A DNA stretch of 46,829 bases from Belnapia moabensis DSM 16746 (GTDB lineage: Bacteria > Pseudomonadota > Alphaproteobacteria > Acetobacterales > Acetobacteraceae), in NCBI RefSeq assembly GCF_000745835.1, contig NZ_JQKB01000041.1, forward strand, positions 1 through 46,829. Reading direction: 5' to 3'. Below the pieces are notes generated by a model. It did no database searches. It was not told where the DNA came from and saw only the letters and a list, made by a program, of their open reading frames with translations. A program made the position numbers and the translations under genes. Positions 1 to 7,537 of this stretch are shown in pieces; the first letter of the stretch is position 1, and each line of letters starts with the position of its first letter.

Positions 1-193
1 TGTAACGGTGCACCCAATCGCGCAGGGTCTGCCGGTCCATGCCGCAGGTTGCGGCCGCGTCCGTGCGCGACTGCCCTTCCAGTACCAAGGCAAGAGCCAG
101 CATGCGTCGCGCTGCGTTCGCGTCCCGACTGCGAGCTGCAGCCTGCCTCAGGGCATCCGCCGACAAGTCCTGCCGCGTGATCACCACCGCCAT
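1..193 (-). CDS. IS630-family transposase, N-terminal part (continues beyond the window)
   Basis: The reading frame begins at an ATG whose complement lies at 191-193 and is open to the left edge, giving 64 residues. It reads MAVVITRQDLSADALRQAAA, then AARRMLALALVLEGQSRTDAA and a helix-turn-helix-like CGMDRQTLRDWVHRY. This is the N-terminal DNA-binding part of IS630-family transposases, which cut and paste at TA dinucleotides. The catalytic DDE domain would lie outside the window, so I cannot tell whether the element is intact. A GGGAGG Shine-Dalgarno precedes the start. The family call is from remembered similarity of this N-terminus and is fairly secure. Confidence 0.8.
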   Translation of the reverse strand, partial: MAVVITRQDLSADALRQAAARSRDANAARRMLALALVLEGQSRTDAAATCGMDRQTLRDWVHRY

Positions 194-200
194 CGCAAGC

Positions 201-223
201 CTCCCGAATCGAACCCCCGGGAG
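201..223 (-). promoter_or_regulatory. Hairpin overlapping the transposase ribosome-binding site
   Basis: CTCCCG at 201-206 and CGGGAG at 218-223 are perfect inverted copies separated by 11 nt. On the transposase (minus) strand the 3' arm contains the GGGAGG Shine-Dalgarno just upstream of the ATG at 193, so a folded leader would hide it. Such foldback control is known for several IS elements as a brake on translation from read-through transcripts; here it is inferred from sequence only. Confidence 0.4.
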
Positions 224-307
224 ACAGCGAATCACGCCCGCCGCAAACCGCGGATCACATGCGAGTCAGTGACCATGGCGGTTGGTATTACACTGTACAA
301 GGCGCTC

Positions 308-346
308 GGCGGCGGCTGGACGGACCAAACCCTTCTCGCCGCCGCC
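308..346 (+). promoter_or_regulatory. Leader region and inverted repeat upstream of the TetR gene
   Basis: The 177-nt gap between the divergent transposase and the TetR gene holds no further gene. It contains TACAcTGTA (289-297), a small dyad within a plausible promoter/operator region. A perfect 9-nt inverted repeat, GGCGGCGGC (308-316) and GCCGCCGCC (338-346), has a 21-nt spacer and lies just before the TetR Shine-Dalgarno. TetR regulators often bind dyads in their own promoters, so the first is a candidate operator. The GC-rich repeat could simply reflect composition. Confidence 0.25.
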
Positions 347-370
347 CCTGGCTGAAGGAGTCCTCGGAGG

Positions 371-982
371 ATGACCACCGCCGCAACCCTGCCGCGCCGC
401 CCGAACGAGGCCAAGCGGCGGTTCGCGCTGGTGGAGGCGGCCGAATCCATCTTCCTGGCCCAGGGCTATGGCGCCACCAGCATGGACGACGTCGCCCAGT
501 CCGTCGGCATGTCGAAGAAGACCCTCTACCAACTCTTCCCTTCCAAGGAGGCGCTGTTCGAGGCGGTGGTCGAACATTTCTGCGCCCCGAAGCAGGCCGA
601 GCCCGAGCCGGCTGTCCCCGGCGACCGCGCCGCCCTCGAGCGGCTGCTCGGCGACATCGCCCGGCACATCCTCTCCCTCCGCAGCGTCGCCCTCTTCCGC
701 GTCATCGCCTCGGAGGTGAAGCGCGCCCCGGAACTCGCCGCCGCGGTGGAGCGCAGCCGCGGCCGCAAGACCGGCGCCCTGGAGCGCTGGCTGGCCGCGC
801 AGGCCGCCACCGGCTGGCTCCGCATCGCCAGTCCGGAGGAGGCGGCCGGCATGCTGATCGGCATGGTGATCGGCGAGCCACATATCCTGATGCTGCTCGG
901 CCAGCGCCCGCCTCCCGAGGAGGCGGAAATTGCGGCGCGGGTGCGCCTCGCCGTCTCCCTCTTCCTCGACGGCGCCGCCTGA
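371..982 (+). CDS. TetR/AcrR-family transcriptional regulator
   Basis: This 203-residue protein has the usual TetR length. Its N-terminal helix-turn-helix spans about residues 18-60, with FALVEAAESIFLAQGYGATS, the MDDVAQSVGMSKKTLYQLF recognition segment and FPSKEALFEAVV. The C-terminal half is helical and fits a ligand-binding and dimerisation domain, whose ligand cannot be read from sequence. The ATG at 371 follows a strong GGAGG ending one base upstream and a better-placed AAGGAG further up. It is divergent from the IS630 transposase. The PfkB kinase lies 91 nt downstream and may be co-transcribed. TetR proteins are usually repressors of neighbouring genes; the target here is unknown. Confidence 0.92.
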   Translation: MTTAATLPRRPNEAKRRFALVEAAESIFLAQGYGATSMDDVAQSVGMSKKTLYQLFPSKEALFEAVVEHFCAPKQAEPEPAVPGDRAALERLLGDIARHILSLRSVALFRVIASEVKRAPELAAAVERSRGRKTGALERWLAAQAATGWLRIASPEEAAGMLIGMVIGEPHILMLLGQRPPPEEAEIAARVRLAVSLFLDGAA

Positions 983-1073
983 CGGCGCAGCCTGCCTGGC
1001 GACCGACATCCTGCCGCTTGTCATGGCGAATATCCGCATCGGCCAGCCGCTGTCGCTGGTATGATGCCGGCCC

Positions 1074-1976
1074 ATGCCCGCGCCCCTCGTCATCTGCCTT
1101 GGCCACCTCGTTGCCGACCATAGCTTCTGGGTCGAGGACGTCCCCCAGCCCCCGGCGAAGCAGGTCGCCCGCCGCTACGGGCTCGGCGTCGGCGGCCTTG
1201 CCGCCAATGCCGCCATCGCCGTCGCCCGTCTCGGCGGCCGCGTCCGCTTCTGGGGCCGTGTCGGCGATGACCGCAACGGCGCCCCGCTCGCCGAGGAACT
1301 CGCCGGCTTCGGTGTCGATACCAGCGCCATCCGCATCGTCCCCGGCGCTCGCACCCCTGTCTCCGCCGTACTGCTCGACCCGGTGGGCGAGCGGGTGGTC
1401 ATCGCCTTCCGCGGCGAGGGCCTAGACCTCGACCCCGACATCCTGCCGATGGAAACCCTCGGCGAAGCCCGGTCCCTGCTCTGCGACCCGCGCTGGCCCC
1501 GCGCGGCCGAGGCCGCCCTCCGCGCCGCCCGCCGCCTCGGCGTCCCGAGCGTGCTTGATGCCGAGAAGAGCGAGGCCCGCCTCCTCGCCACGCTGGTCCC
1601 GCTGGTGGACCATGCCATCTTCTCACAGCCCGGCCTGCAGATCTTCGCCCCGGGCGTGTCGCCCGCCGAGGGCCTGCACCGGGCGCTTGCCGCCGGCGCG
1701 AAGCTCGCCGCCGTCACCCGCGGCGAGCACGGCACCCTCTGGTTGACCGCGGGGATGGAGGCGCCGATCGAAACCCCAGCCTTTCCTGTCGAGGCGACCA
1801 ACACCGCCGGGGCCGGCGATGTCTTCCACGGCGCCTATGCGCTCGCCATTGCCGAAGGCATGTCCCTGCTGGACGCCATGCGCTTCGCCTCCGCCGCCGG
1901 TGCGTTGCGCGCGCAGGACGGCGAGACCCCAGACCGCGTCCAGGTAGAAGAATTACTGGCGAGTTCGAAAAGCTAA
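1074..1976 (+). CDS. PfkB-family carbohydrate kinase
   Basis: This 300-residue protein has the ribokinase/PfkB fold. An N-terminal glycine-rich segment (GLGVGGLAANAAIAVARLGG, about 36-55) matches PfkB motif 1. The C-terminal motif 2, NTAGAGDVFHGAYA (243-256), carries the catalytic base Asp249 and the GAGD anion hole. It should phosphorylate a sugar, sugar acid or nucleoside using ATP; the substrate is not readable. The start gives Met at the conventional N-terminus before the first beta strand (PLVICLGHLVADH), although no clear Shine-Dalgarno is visible. It sits alone between the TetR gene and an AT-richer island. Sulfofructose kinases (YihV) belong to the same superfamily, but no other sulfoglycolysis genes are present. 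Confidence 0.88.
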   Translation: MPAPLVICLGHLVADHSFWVEDVPQPPAKQVARRYGLGVGGLAANAAIAVARLGGRVRFWGRVGDDRNGAPLAEELAGFGVDTSAIRIVPGARTPVSAVLLDPVGERVVIAFRGEGLDLDPDILPMETLGEARSLLCDPRWPRAAEAALRAARRLGVPSVLDAEKSEARLLATLVPLVDHAIFSQPGLQIFAPGVSPAEGLHRALAAGAKLAAVTRGEHGTLWLTAGMEAPIETPAFPVEATNTAGAGDVFHGAYALAIAEGMSLLDAMRFASAAGALRAQDGETPDRVQVEELLASSKS

Positions 1977-2011
1977 TTCTTGGACGAAAGCGCCCCGAAC
2001 ACCCGGCGAAA

Positions 2012-2036
2012 TTGACTTGCACCCGGTGTCCACCGG
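2012..2036 (+). promoter_or_regulatory. Possible promoter with palindrome before the M15-like gene
   Basis: TTGACT at 2012-2017 resembles a -35 box and is followed at once by a palindrome, CCGGTG-TC-CACCGG (2023-2036). The palindrome would sit in the promoter spacer, a common place for a repressor site. No convincing -10 box is visible at 17 nt. The motif marks the change from GC-rich host sequence to the AT-richer gene that starts at 2085. Confidence 0.25.
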
Positions 2037-2084
2037 CGCGACGCTATCGAAGCTCGGTCGAAAGCATGATCCGGAGATACATCC

Positions 2085-2633
2085 ATGCGTCTCTCCTCAT
2101 CCTTGGCGAAGTCAGCAAAGTCGCAGGCGGACAACTTCGTGTCCTTCAAATCCAAAGGACTGGAGCAGGAGTGGGAGACATTACGTCAAAAGAATCTCGG
2201 TCTATATGGCCTGATTGAGAACGTCGCCTATTTTACCAAAGAGAAAATGAAAAAGGGCGTGGTGATCACCATGATCTACCGCACCGAGCAGCAGCAAAAA
2301 GCTCTGTACTCGGCTCGGAAAACACCGCCGAAAACTTCCTACCATATGGATTGGAAGGCCGTCGATCTGAGATCCAAGACTTTCACCGCGGACGAAATCG
2401 AGGATATTTGCAATTACCTCAACAAGCACTACAACGGATTTAATAAATGCGTTTTAAAGAGCGGTAAGATATGTACTGCGCTCTATCACAAAATAGAAAA
2501 CAACGGCTTCCATTTCCATGTTCAGTATAACGGTCCCGTCGTCGGCAGACCATTCCAGTACGATTCCCTTCCTTCCCCGCTCAAGTACAACCCTTCGGAT
2601 GCTGACAAAGTGGCTTTCGAAGCGGTCGCTTAG
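2085..2633 (+). CDS. M15-like (D-Ala-D-Ala carboxypeptidase / Hedgehog-fold) peptidase-like protein
   Basis: This 182-residue protein has no evident signal peptide. The middle and C-terminal parts carry the spaced metal-binding pattern of M15 peptidases: SYHMDWKAVDLRS (85-97, with His87 and Asp94), then GFHFHVQ (141-147, with His143 and His145). IYRTEQQQKALY (64-75) resembles the segment before the first metal ligand in YcbK/VanY-type enzymes. The known family role is hydrolysis of peptidoglycan peptide bonds by a zinc enzyme, as in phage endolysins and VanY. The gene is clearly less GC-rich than its neighbours and uses AAA, AAT and TTT codons that are rare elsewhere in the window, which points to recent acquisition, perhaps from a phage or plasmid. 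No holin or other phage gene is adjacent. Confidence 0.6.
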   Translation: MRLSSSLAKSAKSQADNFVSFKSKGLEQEWETLRQKNLGLYGLIENVAYFTKEKMKKGVVITMIYRTEQQQKALYSARKTPPKTSYHMDWKAVDLRSKTFTADEIEDICNYLNKHYNGFNKCVLKSGKICTALYHKIENNGFHFHVQYNGPVVGRPFQYDSLPSPLKYNPSDADKVAFEAVA

Positions 2634-2683
2634 GGCCGCCTCATCAACCGATCGCCACGGGCTTCCGAAGGCGATGCCGCCTG

Positions 2684-2776
2684 TCAGTCGAGGTTGGCGT
2701 TGAGCGGCACCACCACGTCGGCCCACCGCGCCGGATCCTGTCGCAGCATCGCCCCAAAGGCCACACCATCCGCCCC
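2684..2776 (-). pseudogene. Probable C-terminal remnant of a Bug-type solute receptor
   Basis: On the minus strand the last 30 codons before the stop at 2684 read GADGVAFGAMLRQDPARW then ADVVVPLNANLD. This strongly resembles the end of Bug/TctC receptors, which typically close with an aromatic-rich F-A-x-x-L/I-R-x-D-x-A-R-W-x-x-V-V segment and often a terminal LD. The upstream frame does not look like a receptor, so only the tail seems to survive. The match is by eye; the fragment is short and could be chance. Confidence 0.35.
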
Positions 2777-2806
2777 GACGACGGGGTGACGCCCGCCGCC
2801 CTGCCC

Positions 2807-2929
2807 GTCGAAGGACTCGTCACCCGGCCGCTCGACTTGGTCATCCCCTTCTGCTGGGGCGTCGTCACGCCGGAGACGCAGCCGGTCTCGGCGTTGCTGG
2901 AGCAGCTGATCAACCAACTCGAAGCGATA
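2807..2929 (+). pseudogene. Possible C-terminal remnant of a LysR-type regulator
   Basis: The plus-strand frame reads VEGLVTRPLDLVIPFCWGVV, then a proline/serine segment and ALLEQLINQLEAI. LysR effector domains commonly end with a G-x-L-V-x-P-L strand, an aromatic-Gly-Val-Val strand and a final amphipathic helix, as seen here. Nothing upstream in the frame resembles the rest of a LysR protein. Together with the adjacent receptor tail on the other strand, the 2634-2996 stretch looks like a decayed regulator/receptor locus rather than functional coding DNA. It contains no other gene I can support. Confidence 0.3.
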
Positions 2930-2996
2930 CCGAGGGAGGCGCTGCCCCCCTCGAACTCCCTCCGCCAAGGGCCGAAAGGCCCCGGGACTCCTTGAG

Positions 2997-3746
2997 TCAG
3001 CCGTGGAGGGCCGTAGGGACTTCCTGGCCGAAATAGGCCAGCTCCAGGCGATGCGGCAGGTCGGGCTCCGCCGCCGAGGCTTCCAGCACCAAACGTCCCT
3101 GCGCCATCGCCACCACCCGGTCGGAGACGGCCAGCGCCTTCTCGATCAGCTGCTCCACGAGCAGCACCGCCGTGCCGCGCTCCTTCAGCGCCCGCACCAC
3201 GCCGAGCACCCGGTCCACCAACACCGGCGACAGCCCGGCCGAAGGCTCGTCCAGCATCAGCAACCTTGGCCGCTGCACCAGCCCCTGCGCGACCGCCAGC
3301 ATCTGCTGCTGCCCGCCGCTGAGCGCCCCGCCCTTGTCCTGCCGCTTCGCCGCGATCTCGGGGAAGTACTCCAGCGCCTCCTCCACCCGCCGCATTCGCT
3401 CGCTGCGCGGCACGTCGTACCCGGCCAGCAGCAGATTGTCGGTGACGGAGATCTGGGTGAAGACCCGGTGTCCCTCGATCACATGCACCAAGCCCTGCCG
3501 CACCGCCGCGCGCGGATCGGCCCCCGTCAGCTCCACGCCCCCGAACCGCACCCGCCCCGCACTCGGCGGCAGCAGCCCAGAGATGGCGCGCAGCAGCGTC
3601 GTCTTCCCCGCCCCGTTCGGCCCGAGCAGCGACACCACCTCGCCCGCGCCGATCCGCAGGTCGATGCCGTGCAGCACCGCGATCTTCCCATAGCCGGAGC
3701 AGAGGCCGCCCACCTCCAGCAGCGGCTCATGCCCCAAGGTATGCAC
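2997..3746 (-). CDS. livF: Branched-chain amino-acid-type ABC transporter ATPase (LivF-like)
   Basis: This 249-residue ABC ATPase is of LivF type. Walker A is GPNGAGKTT (about 43-51), the signature LSGGQQQML lies near residue 143, and Walker B is LLMLDEPSAGLSP. VIEGHRVFTQISV is a characteristic LivF segment between Walker A and the signature. It is the last gene of the leftward operon and begins with GTG at 3746, overlapping the end of the LivM-LivG fusion gene by 20 nt, which implies translational coupling. It would pair with the LivG half of the fusion as the ATPase heterodimer of a high-affinity importer. The neighbouring catabolic enzymes suggest an acid or aromatic substrate rather than an amino acid. 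Confidence 0.93.
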   Translation of the reverse strand: MHTLGHEPLLEVGGLCSGYGKIAVLHGIDLRIGAGEVVSLLGPNGAGKTTLLRAISGLLPPSAGRVRFGGVELTGADPRAAVRQGLVHVIEGHRVFTQISVTDNLLLAGYDVPRSERMRRVEEALEYFPEIAAKRQDKGGALSGGQQQMLAVAQGLVQRPRLLMLDEPSAGLSPVLVDRVLGVVRALKERGTAVLLVEQLIEKALAVSDRVVAMAQGRLVLEASAAEPDLPHRLELAYFGQEVPTALHG

Positions 3747-5469
3747 TGACCACCTCCTTGTGGACGCGGATTTCCGCCGGCGTCCCCGCCGCCAGCACCC
3801 GCCCGAGATTGAGCACCGTCACCCGGTCGCAGATATCGAAGATCAGGTCCGCATGATGCTCGACGAGCAGCACCCCCACCCCCTGCCGACTGATGGCGCG
3901 GATCAGGCTGCCGAGCCGCTTGATCTCCTCGACAGACAGGCCTGCCGCCGGCTCGTCCAGCATCAGGAATTCCGGCCGCAGCATCAGCGCCCGGGCGATC
4001 TCCATGAAGCGCAGCTCGCTATGCTGCAACCGGTCCGCCCGCGCCTCGGCGAGCCCCCCGAGCCCGACCGCGTCCAGCGCCAGCCGCGCCCGGTCCGCCA
4101 TCGCACGCTCCTCCGCCCGCTGCCGCGGCAGCGAGAGCAACGCCTCGACGAAGCCGGCCCGCCCCTCGACCGTCGCGCCGATCATGACATTCTCGAGGAC
4201 GGTCGCCTCGCCGATCATGCGCGGCGTCTGGAAGGTCCGGGCGATGCCCCTGCCCGCCCGCCCTGCGGGTCTTCCCGCCGGCAGCTCCGCACCGGCCAGC
4301 GTCATCCCTCCCTCCTGCGGTCGGTAATAGCCGGAGATGACGTTGAGCGTCGTCGTCTTGCCGCTGCCATTCGGCCCGATCAGCCCGTGCACTTCGCCCT
4401 GTCGCAGATCGAGGTCGATGCCGTCGATCGCCCTGACCCCGCCGAAAGCCAGCACGATGCCCTTGAGCGAGAGCACCGCCCGCTCCCCCCGCTCCCCGAT
4501 CAGCGTGCGCAGCCCCGCCTCCCTCGGCCGGATCGCCCGGTCCTCCGGCAAGGCACGCCGTCCGCTCCGATCCAGCAGCGCCGCGATCCCGCCCGGGATC
4601 GCCAGCACGATCACCAGCAGCAGCGCCGCATAGAGGAAGGTCGACCAGGCCGCGAGCGGCGCCGCCACCTCCGGCAGCAAGGTCAGCAATATGGTCCCGA
4701 GCAGCGGCCCGAGGATCGACCCACGCCCACCGATCAGGACGGCGATGAAGAACAGCAGCGACAGGTCGAAGGTGAAGGCATCCGGCGTGATATAGGTCTG
4801 CAGCGTGGCGAAGAGCCCGCCCGCAAACGCCGCCAAGGCGCCGGCCAGCAGGAAGACCATCGCCAGTAGCTTCGGCTTGGCGATGCCGCTCGCCTCCGCC
4901 GCCACCTCCGAATCCCGGATGGCAACCAGCGCCCGCCCGAACCGGCTCCGCGCCAGGTTCGCCGTCGCCCAGGTACACACCACCGCCACGCCCAGGCAGA
5001 AATAGTAGAACCCCCAGGCCGTATCCATCGGCGCCGGCAGGCTCGGGCCGGGGATGCCGATGCCACCCCCCGTCACATCCTGCCAGGCGAGGGTGATCTG
5101 CGTGACGATGGTGGCGAAGCCGAGTGTCGTCATGGCGAAGTAGAAAGTCCGGAGCCGCAGCGCCGGCAACCCGACGATGACGCCCGCCACCGCCCCCGCC
5201 GCCGCCGCGATGCCGAGCGCTGCGAAAGCCGGCAGCGGCTCCATCACCGTCCCCGCCGTGAGCACGCTGGCGGTGTAGGCCCCGATCGCCAGCAGCGCGA
5301 CATAGCCGATCGCCAACTGCCCGGCGAAGCCGACGATCAGGTTGAGCCCCGCGACCAGCACCCAGTAGATGCAGGCCCGCGTTGCGATCAGCGCCCAGTA
5401 CTCGTTTCCCGTCAGCGGCAGCAGCAGGGCGAGCGCCAGCAGCGCGAGGAAAGGCCAGAGCTTTGCCAT
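3727..5469 (-). CDS. livM-livG: Fused permease-ATPase subunit of a Liv-type ABC importer (LivM-LivG)
   Basis: One frame of 580 residues joins two subunits that are separate proteins in the classical system. Residues 1 to about 300 are a LivM-type permease with multiple hydrophobic segments. After a charged linker, residues 335-580 are a LivG-type ATPase with Walker A GPNGSGKTT (365-373), FQTPRMIGEATVLENVMIG and Walker B FLMLDEPAAGLS. The ABC signature is unusual, LQHSELRFMEIARAL, where Ser replaces the usual second glycine. I chose ATG at 5469 because GGAGGG lies 7 nt upstream; the GTG at 5475 would be too close to it. Such fusions are known in proteobacterial Liv clusters. It lies 2 nt after livH and overlaps livF. 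Confidence 0.92.
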   Translation of the reverse strand: MAKLWPFLALLALALLLPLTGNEYWALIATRACIYWVLVAGLNLIVGFAGQLAIGYVALLAIGAYTASVLTAGTVMEPLPAFAALGIAAAAGAVAGVIVGLPALRLRTFYFAMTTLGFATIVTQITLAWQDVTGGGIGIPGPSLPAPMDTAWGFYYFCLGVAVVCTWATANLARSRFGRALVAIRDSEVAAEASGIAKPKLLAMVFLLAGALAAFAGGLFATLQTYITPDAFTFDLSLLFFIAVLIGGRGSILGPLLGTILLTLLPEVAAPLAAWSTFLYAALLLVIVLAIPGGIAALLDRSGRRALPEDRAIRPREAGLRTLIGERGERAVLSLKGIVLAFGGVRAIDGIDLDLRQGEVHGLIGPNGSGKTTTLNVISGYYRPQEGGMTLAGAELPAGRPAGRAGRGIARTFQTPRMIGEATVLENVMIGATVEGRAGFVEALLSLPRQRAEERAMADRARLALDAVGLGGLAEARADRLQHSELRFMEIARALMLRPEFLMLDEPAAGLSVEEIKRLGSLIRAISRQGVGVLLVEHHADLIFDICDRVTVLNLGRVLAAGTPAEIRVHKEVVSAYLGA

Positions 5470-5471
5470 CC

Positions 5472-6329
5472 TCACACCCTCCGCGCCGCCGGCGCCCCGA
5501 ACATCCCCTGCGGCCGCGCCAGCAGCACGATGATGAAGAGGGTGAAGACCGCCACCGAGGAGAAGATGCCCCCCACCATGAAGTTCGCCGCCTGCTGGAA
5601 CAGCCCGAGCAGCAACCCGCCGATGACCGCCCCCCGGTTGTTCCCGAGCCCCCCGAGCGCGACGGGGATGAACCCGTAGAAGTTCAGCAACGGCCCATTG
5701 GCGAAGAAGGCCAGCAGCAGCTGCCCGCCGGCGAAGCCCGCCAGCGCCCCCACCGCGCCGGCCAGCGCATAGCTCGCCATCCGCAGGTTCCGCTCCGGCA
5801 GCCCCAAGGCACGCGCCGCGAAATTATCCTCGGCGATGGCGACGAAGGCCCGCCCCACCAGCGTGTACCGGTAGAGATATTCGAGCCCGAGGATGGTCGC
5901 CGCGCAGGCCACCACCGGAAGCCAGTATTTCTCGTCCCAGACCCCCGTTCCGATCCCGGCTAGCCTGGGGAAGGGCTGCGGCTCCGTGCTCCATTCCAGC
6001 GCCGTCGCATGCTGGATCAGAAGTGCCACGGCGAGCGTCGAGAGCACGTAGAGATGCTGGTCGAGGCTCTTCAGCACCGGCCGCACCGCAACCACCTCCG
6101 TCACCACCCCGAGCAGCGCACAGCATGCGAGCGTCGCCAGCAGCCCGACCGGCATCGGCAGCCCCAGCCGCAGGATGAAGAGCGAGCCGAGCACGCCCCC
6201 CAGCATCCCGAGCTGCCCCGCGGTGAAGCTCATCACCCGCGAGGTCGAGAACATGGTGTTGTAGGTGATGCCGATCAGCGCATAGACCGCGCCGACCGCC
6301 AGGCCCGAGGCCAGGATCGAGGCGAGCAT
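5472..6329 (-). CDS. livH: Branched-chain amino-acid-type ABC transporter permease (LivH-like)
   Basis: This 285-residue protein is almost wholly hydrophobic with about eight predicted membrane segments. It begins MLASILASGLAVGAVYALIG, a typical LivH start, and holds the conserved FTAGQLGMLGG and ALGGLGNNRGAVIGGLLLG stretches. It is the inner-membrane partner of the LivM half of the fused gene. It starts 5 nt after livK and stops 2 nt before the fusion gene, so all Liv genes should be one transcript. The call is secure for family; the transported compound is unknown. Confidence 0.93.
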   Translation of the reverse strand: MLASILASGLAVGAVYALIGITYNTMFSTSRVMSFTAGQLGMLGGVLGSLFILRLGLPMPVGLLATLACCALLGVVTEVVAVRPVLKSLDQHLYVLSTLAVALLIQHATALEWSTEPQPFPRLAGIGTGVWDEKYWLPVVACAATILGLEYLYRYTLVGRAFVAIAEDNFAARALGLPERNLRMASYALAGAVGALAGFAGGQLLLAFFANGPLLNFYGFIPVALGGLGNNRGAVIGGLLLGLFQQAANFMVGGIFSSVAVFTLFIIVLLARPQGMFGAPAARRV

Positions 6330-6334
6330 GCGGC

Positions 6335-7510
6335 TCAGCCGTAGCCCGGCGCGAGCGCGAAGGTACCGTTCTTCCCCGTCGAGGCCGCCGACATCACCAC
6401 ATCGGAGACGGGGTAGCCGTTATGGTCCTGCGCCGTGAAGCTATACTCGCCGAAATAGCCTGGATATTGCTTCAGCGAATTCCAATGCCCGATGATCGAC
6501 TGGTTCGCCGTCGCCCCCGTCGCCTCCACCGCCTTCGCCACCAGCTCGACCGCATCGATGCCGCAGGCCACCCACCAGAGCAGCGTATCATGCAGGTTCA
6601 CCTTGCCCTGCATCCGCTGCATCAGCTCCTCGTTGCGCGGCGGCAGCTTGCCGGAGGCGTCGTAGCTGCAGCTCTTGTAGCCGATGGCGTAGACCTTCTC
6701 CCAGTTGGCCGGCTTGTCGATCAGCGTCCCGATCTCGCCCGAAGCCAGCGACGGATGCCCGATGAAGGGCACGTCCCAGCCCATCGCCGCCCGCGTGTTC
6801 AGCAGCCGCGCGATCATCCCCGTGGAGACGCTCCAGATGACGATCGCCTGCGCCCCCGCATTCCGCGCCCGCAGCATGTCGGGTGTCATGTCCGGCTGAG
6901 TCGCGTCGATATTCGCCTTGGTGACGACCTCCGCGCCGTCCTTCTGGAAGGCCGCCGCCGAGGCATTCGCCGCCGTCACGCCATAGCCCGTCGTGTCGCC
7001 GATGACGGCGACCTTCTTCGCCTTGGCGATGTTCAGCGTGTAGCCGCGCACCGCATCGTCCCACTGCGTGTTGGAAGGTGCGATGCGGAAGGCATTCGGG
7101 TATTTCGCCGGGTCGATCAGGCTGTCCACCACGCAGGGATGGATGTTCGGCATCTTCGCCCGCGCCATGATCGCGGTGACGGCCAGCGACTCGCCGGAGT
7201 TCGTCGGCCCCCAGATCGCATGCACGCGGAGCTGGCTGATCATCTCCTGCGTCGCATTCACTGCCTTGGTCGGGTCGCCCTGGGTGTCGCGGGTAATGAT
7301 CTCGACCTTGCGCCCCTTGACCCCGCCCGCGGCGTTGATCGCCTCCGCGGCATACATCACGCCGCGATTGAAGCCGATGGCCGGCGCCGAGCTCGGCCCC
7401 GTCATGGCGGCGAGCCAGCCAATCTTGATCGGCTCGTTCTGCGCGATGGCCGGCATCGCCAAGCCGGTCGCGGCGGCAGCCAGGCCTAGGCCTCGGCGAG
7501 TGATGGGCAT
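6335..7510 (-). CDS. livK: Periplasmic substrate-binding protein of the Liv-type importer
   Basis: This 391-residue protein has an export signal, MPITRRGLGLAAAATGLAM followed by PAIAQ, containing a twin-arginine-like RR. The mature part is a type I periplasmic binding protein (IKIGWLAAMTGPSSAPAIGF; AAGGVKGRKVEIITRDTQGD). AGGVKGR and the TGYGVTAANASAAAFQKDGA segment are typical of LivK/aromatic-acid-binding relatives. A good AGGGAGAG Shine-Dalgarno precedes the ATG. It is the first transporter gene, 27 nt after the enolase-superfamily gene. Relatives bind amino acids, benzoate derivatives or other small acids; the linked pcaHG pair favours an aromatic or ring-cleavage product, but this is inference. 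Confidence 0.92.
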   Translation of the reverse strand: MPITRRGLGLAAAATGLAMPAIAQNEPIKIGWLAAMTGPSSAPAIGFNRGVMYAAEAINAAGGVKGRKVEIITRDTQGDPTKAVNATQEMISQLRVHAIWGPTNSGESLAVTAIMARAKMPNIHPCVVDSLIDPAKYPNAFRIAPSNTQWDDAVRGYTLNIAKAKKVAVIGDTTGYGVTAANASAAAFQKDGAEVVTKANIDATQPDMTPDMLRARNAGAQAIVIWSVSTGMIARLLNTRAAMGWDVPFIGHPSLASGEIGTLIDKPANWEKVYAIGYKSCSYDASGKLPPRNEELMQRMQGKVNLHDTLLWWVACGIDAVELVAKAVEATGATANQSIIGHWNSLKQYPGYFGEYSFTAQDHNGYPVSDVVMSAASTGKNGTFALAPGYG

Positions 7511-7537
7511 GGATGTCTCTCCCTTATGCTTCTTCGT

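Noticed and set aside
203-223. GGGTTCGATTCGGGAGG-like sequence on the minus strand resembling a tRNA T-arm
   Set aside because: The T-stem does not pair correctly and no acceptor, D or anticodon arms are present.
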